From Lysinibacillus sp. (GTDB lineage Bacteria; Bacillota; Bacilli; Bacillales_A; Planococcaceae): 9,612 nucleotides of DNA. Below the pieces are notes generated by a model. It saw only the letters and a list, made by a program, of their open reading frames with translations. It was not told where the DNA came from and searched no databases. The stretch is from assembly GCA_012735355.1 (NCBI GenBank), contig JAAYHP010000540.1, forward strand, positions 1 to 9,612. Reading direction: 5' to 3'. Every line of letters begins with the position of its first letter. The first letter of the stretch is position 1. The position numbers and the translations under genes were made by a program. This document shows positions 9,581 through 9,612 of the stretch, piece by piece.

Positions 9581-9612
9581 AAATTGATTTCCGTTCCGGG
9601 GACGCTTTCCAC
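9581..9612. repeat. Edge of a probable dispersed Bacillaceae intergenic repeat
   Basis: The final bases, TTGATTTCCGTTCCGGGGAC followed by GCTTTCCAC, are more GC-rich than the surroundings. From memory they resemble one end of an intergenic repeat family of Bacillus and Lysinibacillus relatives (GGAAAGCGTCC...GGAACGGAAATCAA in reverse). The element runs off the right edge, so its extent and other end cannot be judged. No second copy is in the window. Confidence 0.45.

Overview
The window looks like chromosome of a low-GC Gram-positive (Firmicutes, Bacillales; the Lysinibacillus/Ureibacillus/Planococcaceae or Bacillus range fits best). The grounds are the AT-rich base composition, strong GGAGG ribosome binding sites, a sufC-sufD-sufS-sufU-sufB operon of the Bacillus type (SufU rather than IscU or SufA), an S-box SAM riboswitch, a GltC-type LysR regulator, and intergenic repeat sequence of the kind scattered through Bacillaceae genomes. 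No plasmid, phage, transposase or CRISPR signature is visible.

Layout, left to right. (1) 1-1244, minus: an NhaC-superfamily transporter whose start is inside the window and whose end runs off the left edge. Its leader (about 1267-1512) has an extended -10 promoter, a clear SAM-I riboswitch aptamer, an intrinsic terminator with a candidate antiterminator pairing, and an extra hairpin just before the Shine-Dalgarno. SAM control points to methionine or a precursor as substrate, as for the predicted MetT transporters. (2) 1577-2776, minus: an MFS permease of unknown substrate. (3) 2945-2988: a terminator after the suf operon. (4) 3060-8243, minus: sufCDSUB, five tightly packed genes with 1-14 nt overlaps or about 20 nt gaps, each with its own Shine-Dalgarno. 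(5) 8244-8601: a 358-nt divergent intergenic region with a candidate suf promoter, a 15-nt palindrome in the suf leader, a Fur-like box and a candidate promoter for the LysR gene. (6) 8602-9504, plus: a full-length gltC-like LysR gene that appears to start with CTG and is cut by one in-frame amber codon at 9208. (7) 9526-9612: a perfect 17-bp terminator hairpin, then the edge of what looks like a dispersed repeat.

How the genes work together: SufS takes sulfur from cysteine, SufU accepts it, and the SufBC2D scaffold assembles Fe-S clusters for delivery to apoproteins. The neighbouring SAM-controlled transporter also concerns sulfur amino acids, but it has its own promoter and a terminator separates it from suf, so a functional link is only suggestive. 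Most of the window is well-understood housekeeping sequence and I find no convincing undescribed system. The items most worth checking are the doubly unusual gltC allele, the two-hairpin SAM leader of the transporter, and the uncharacterised control signals upstream of suf.
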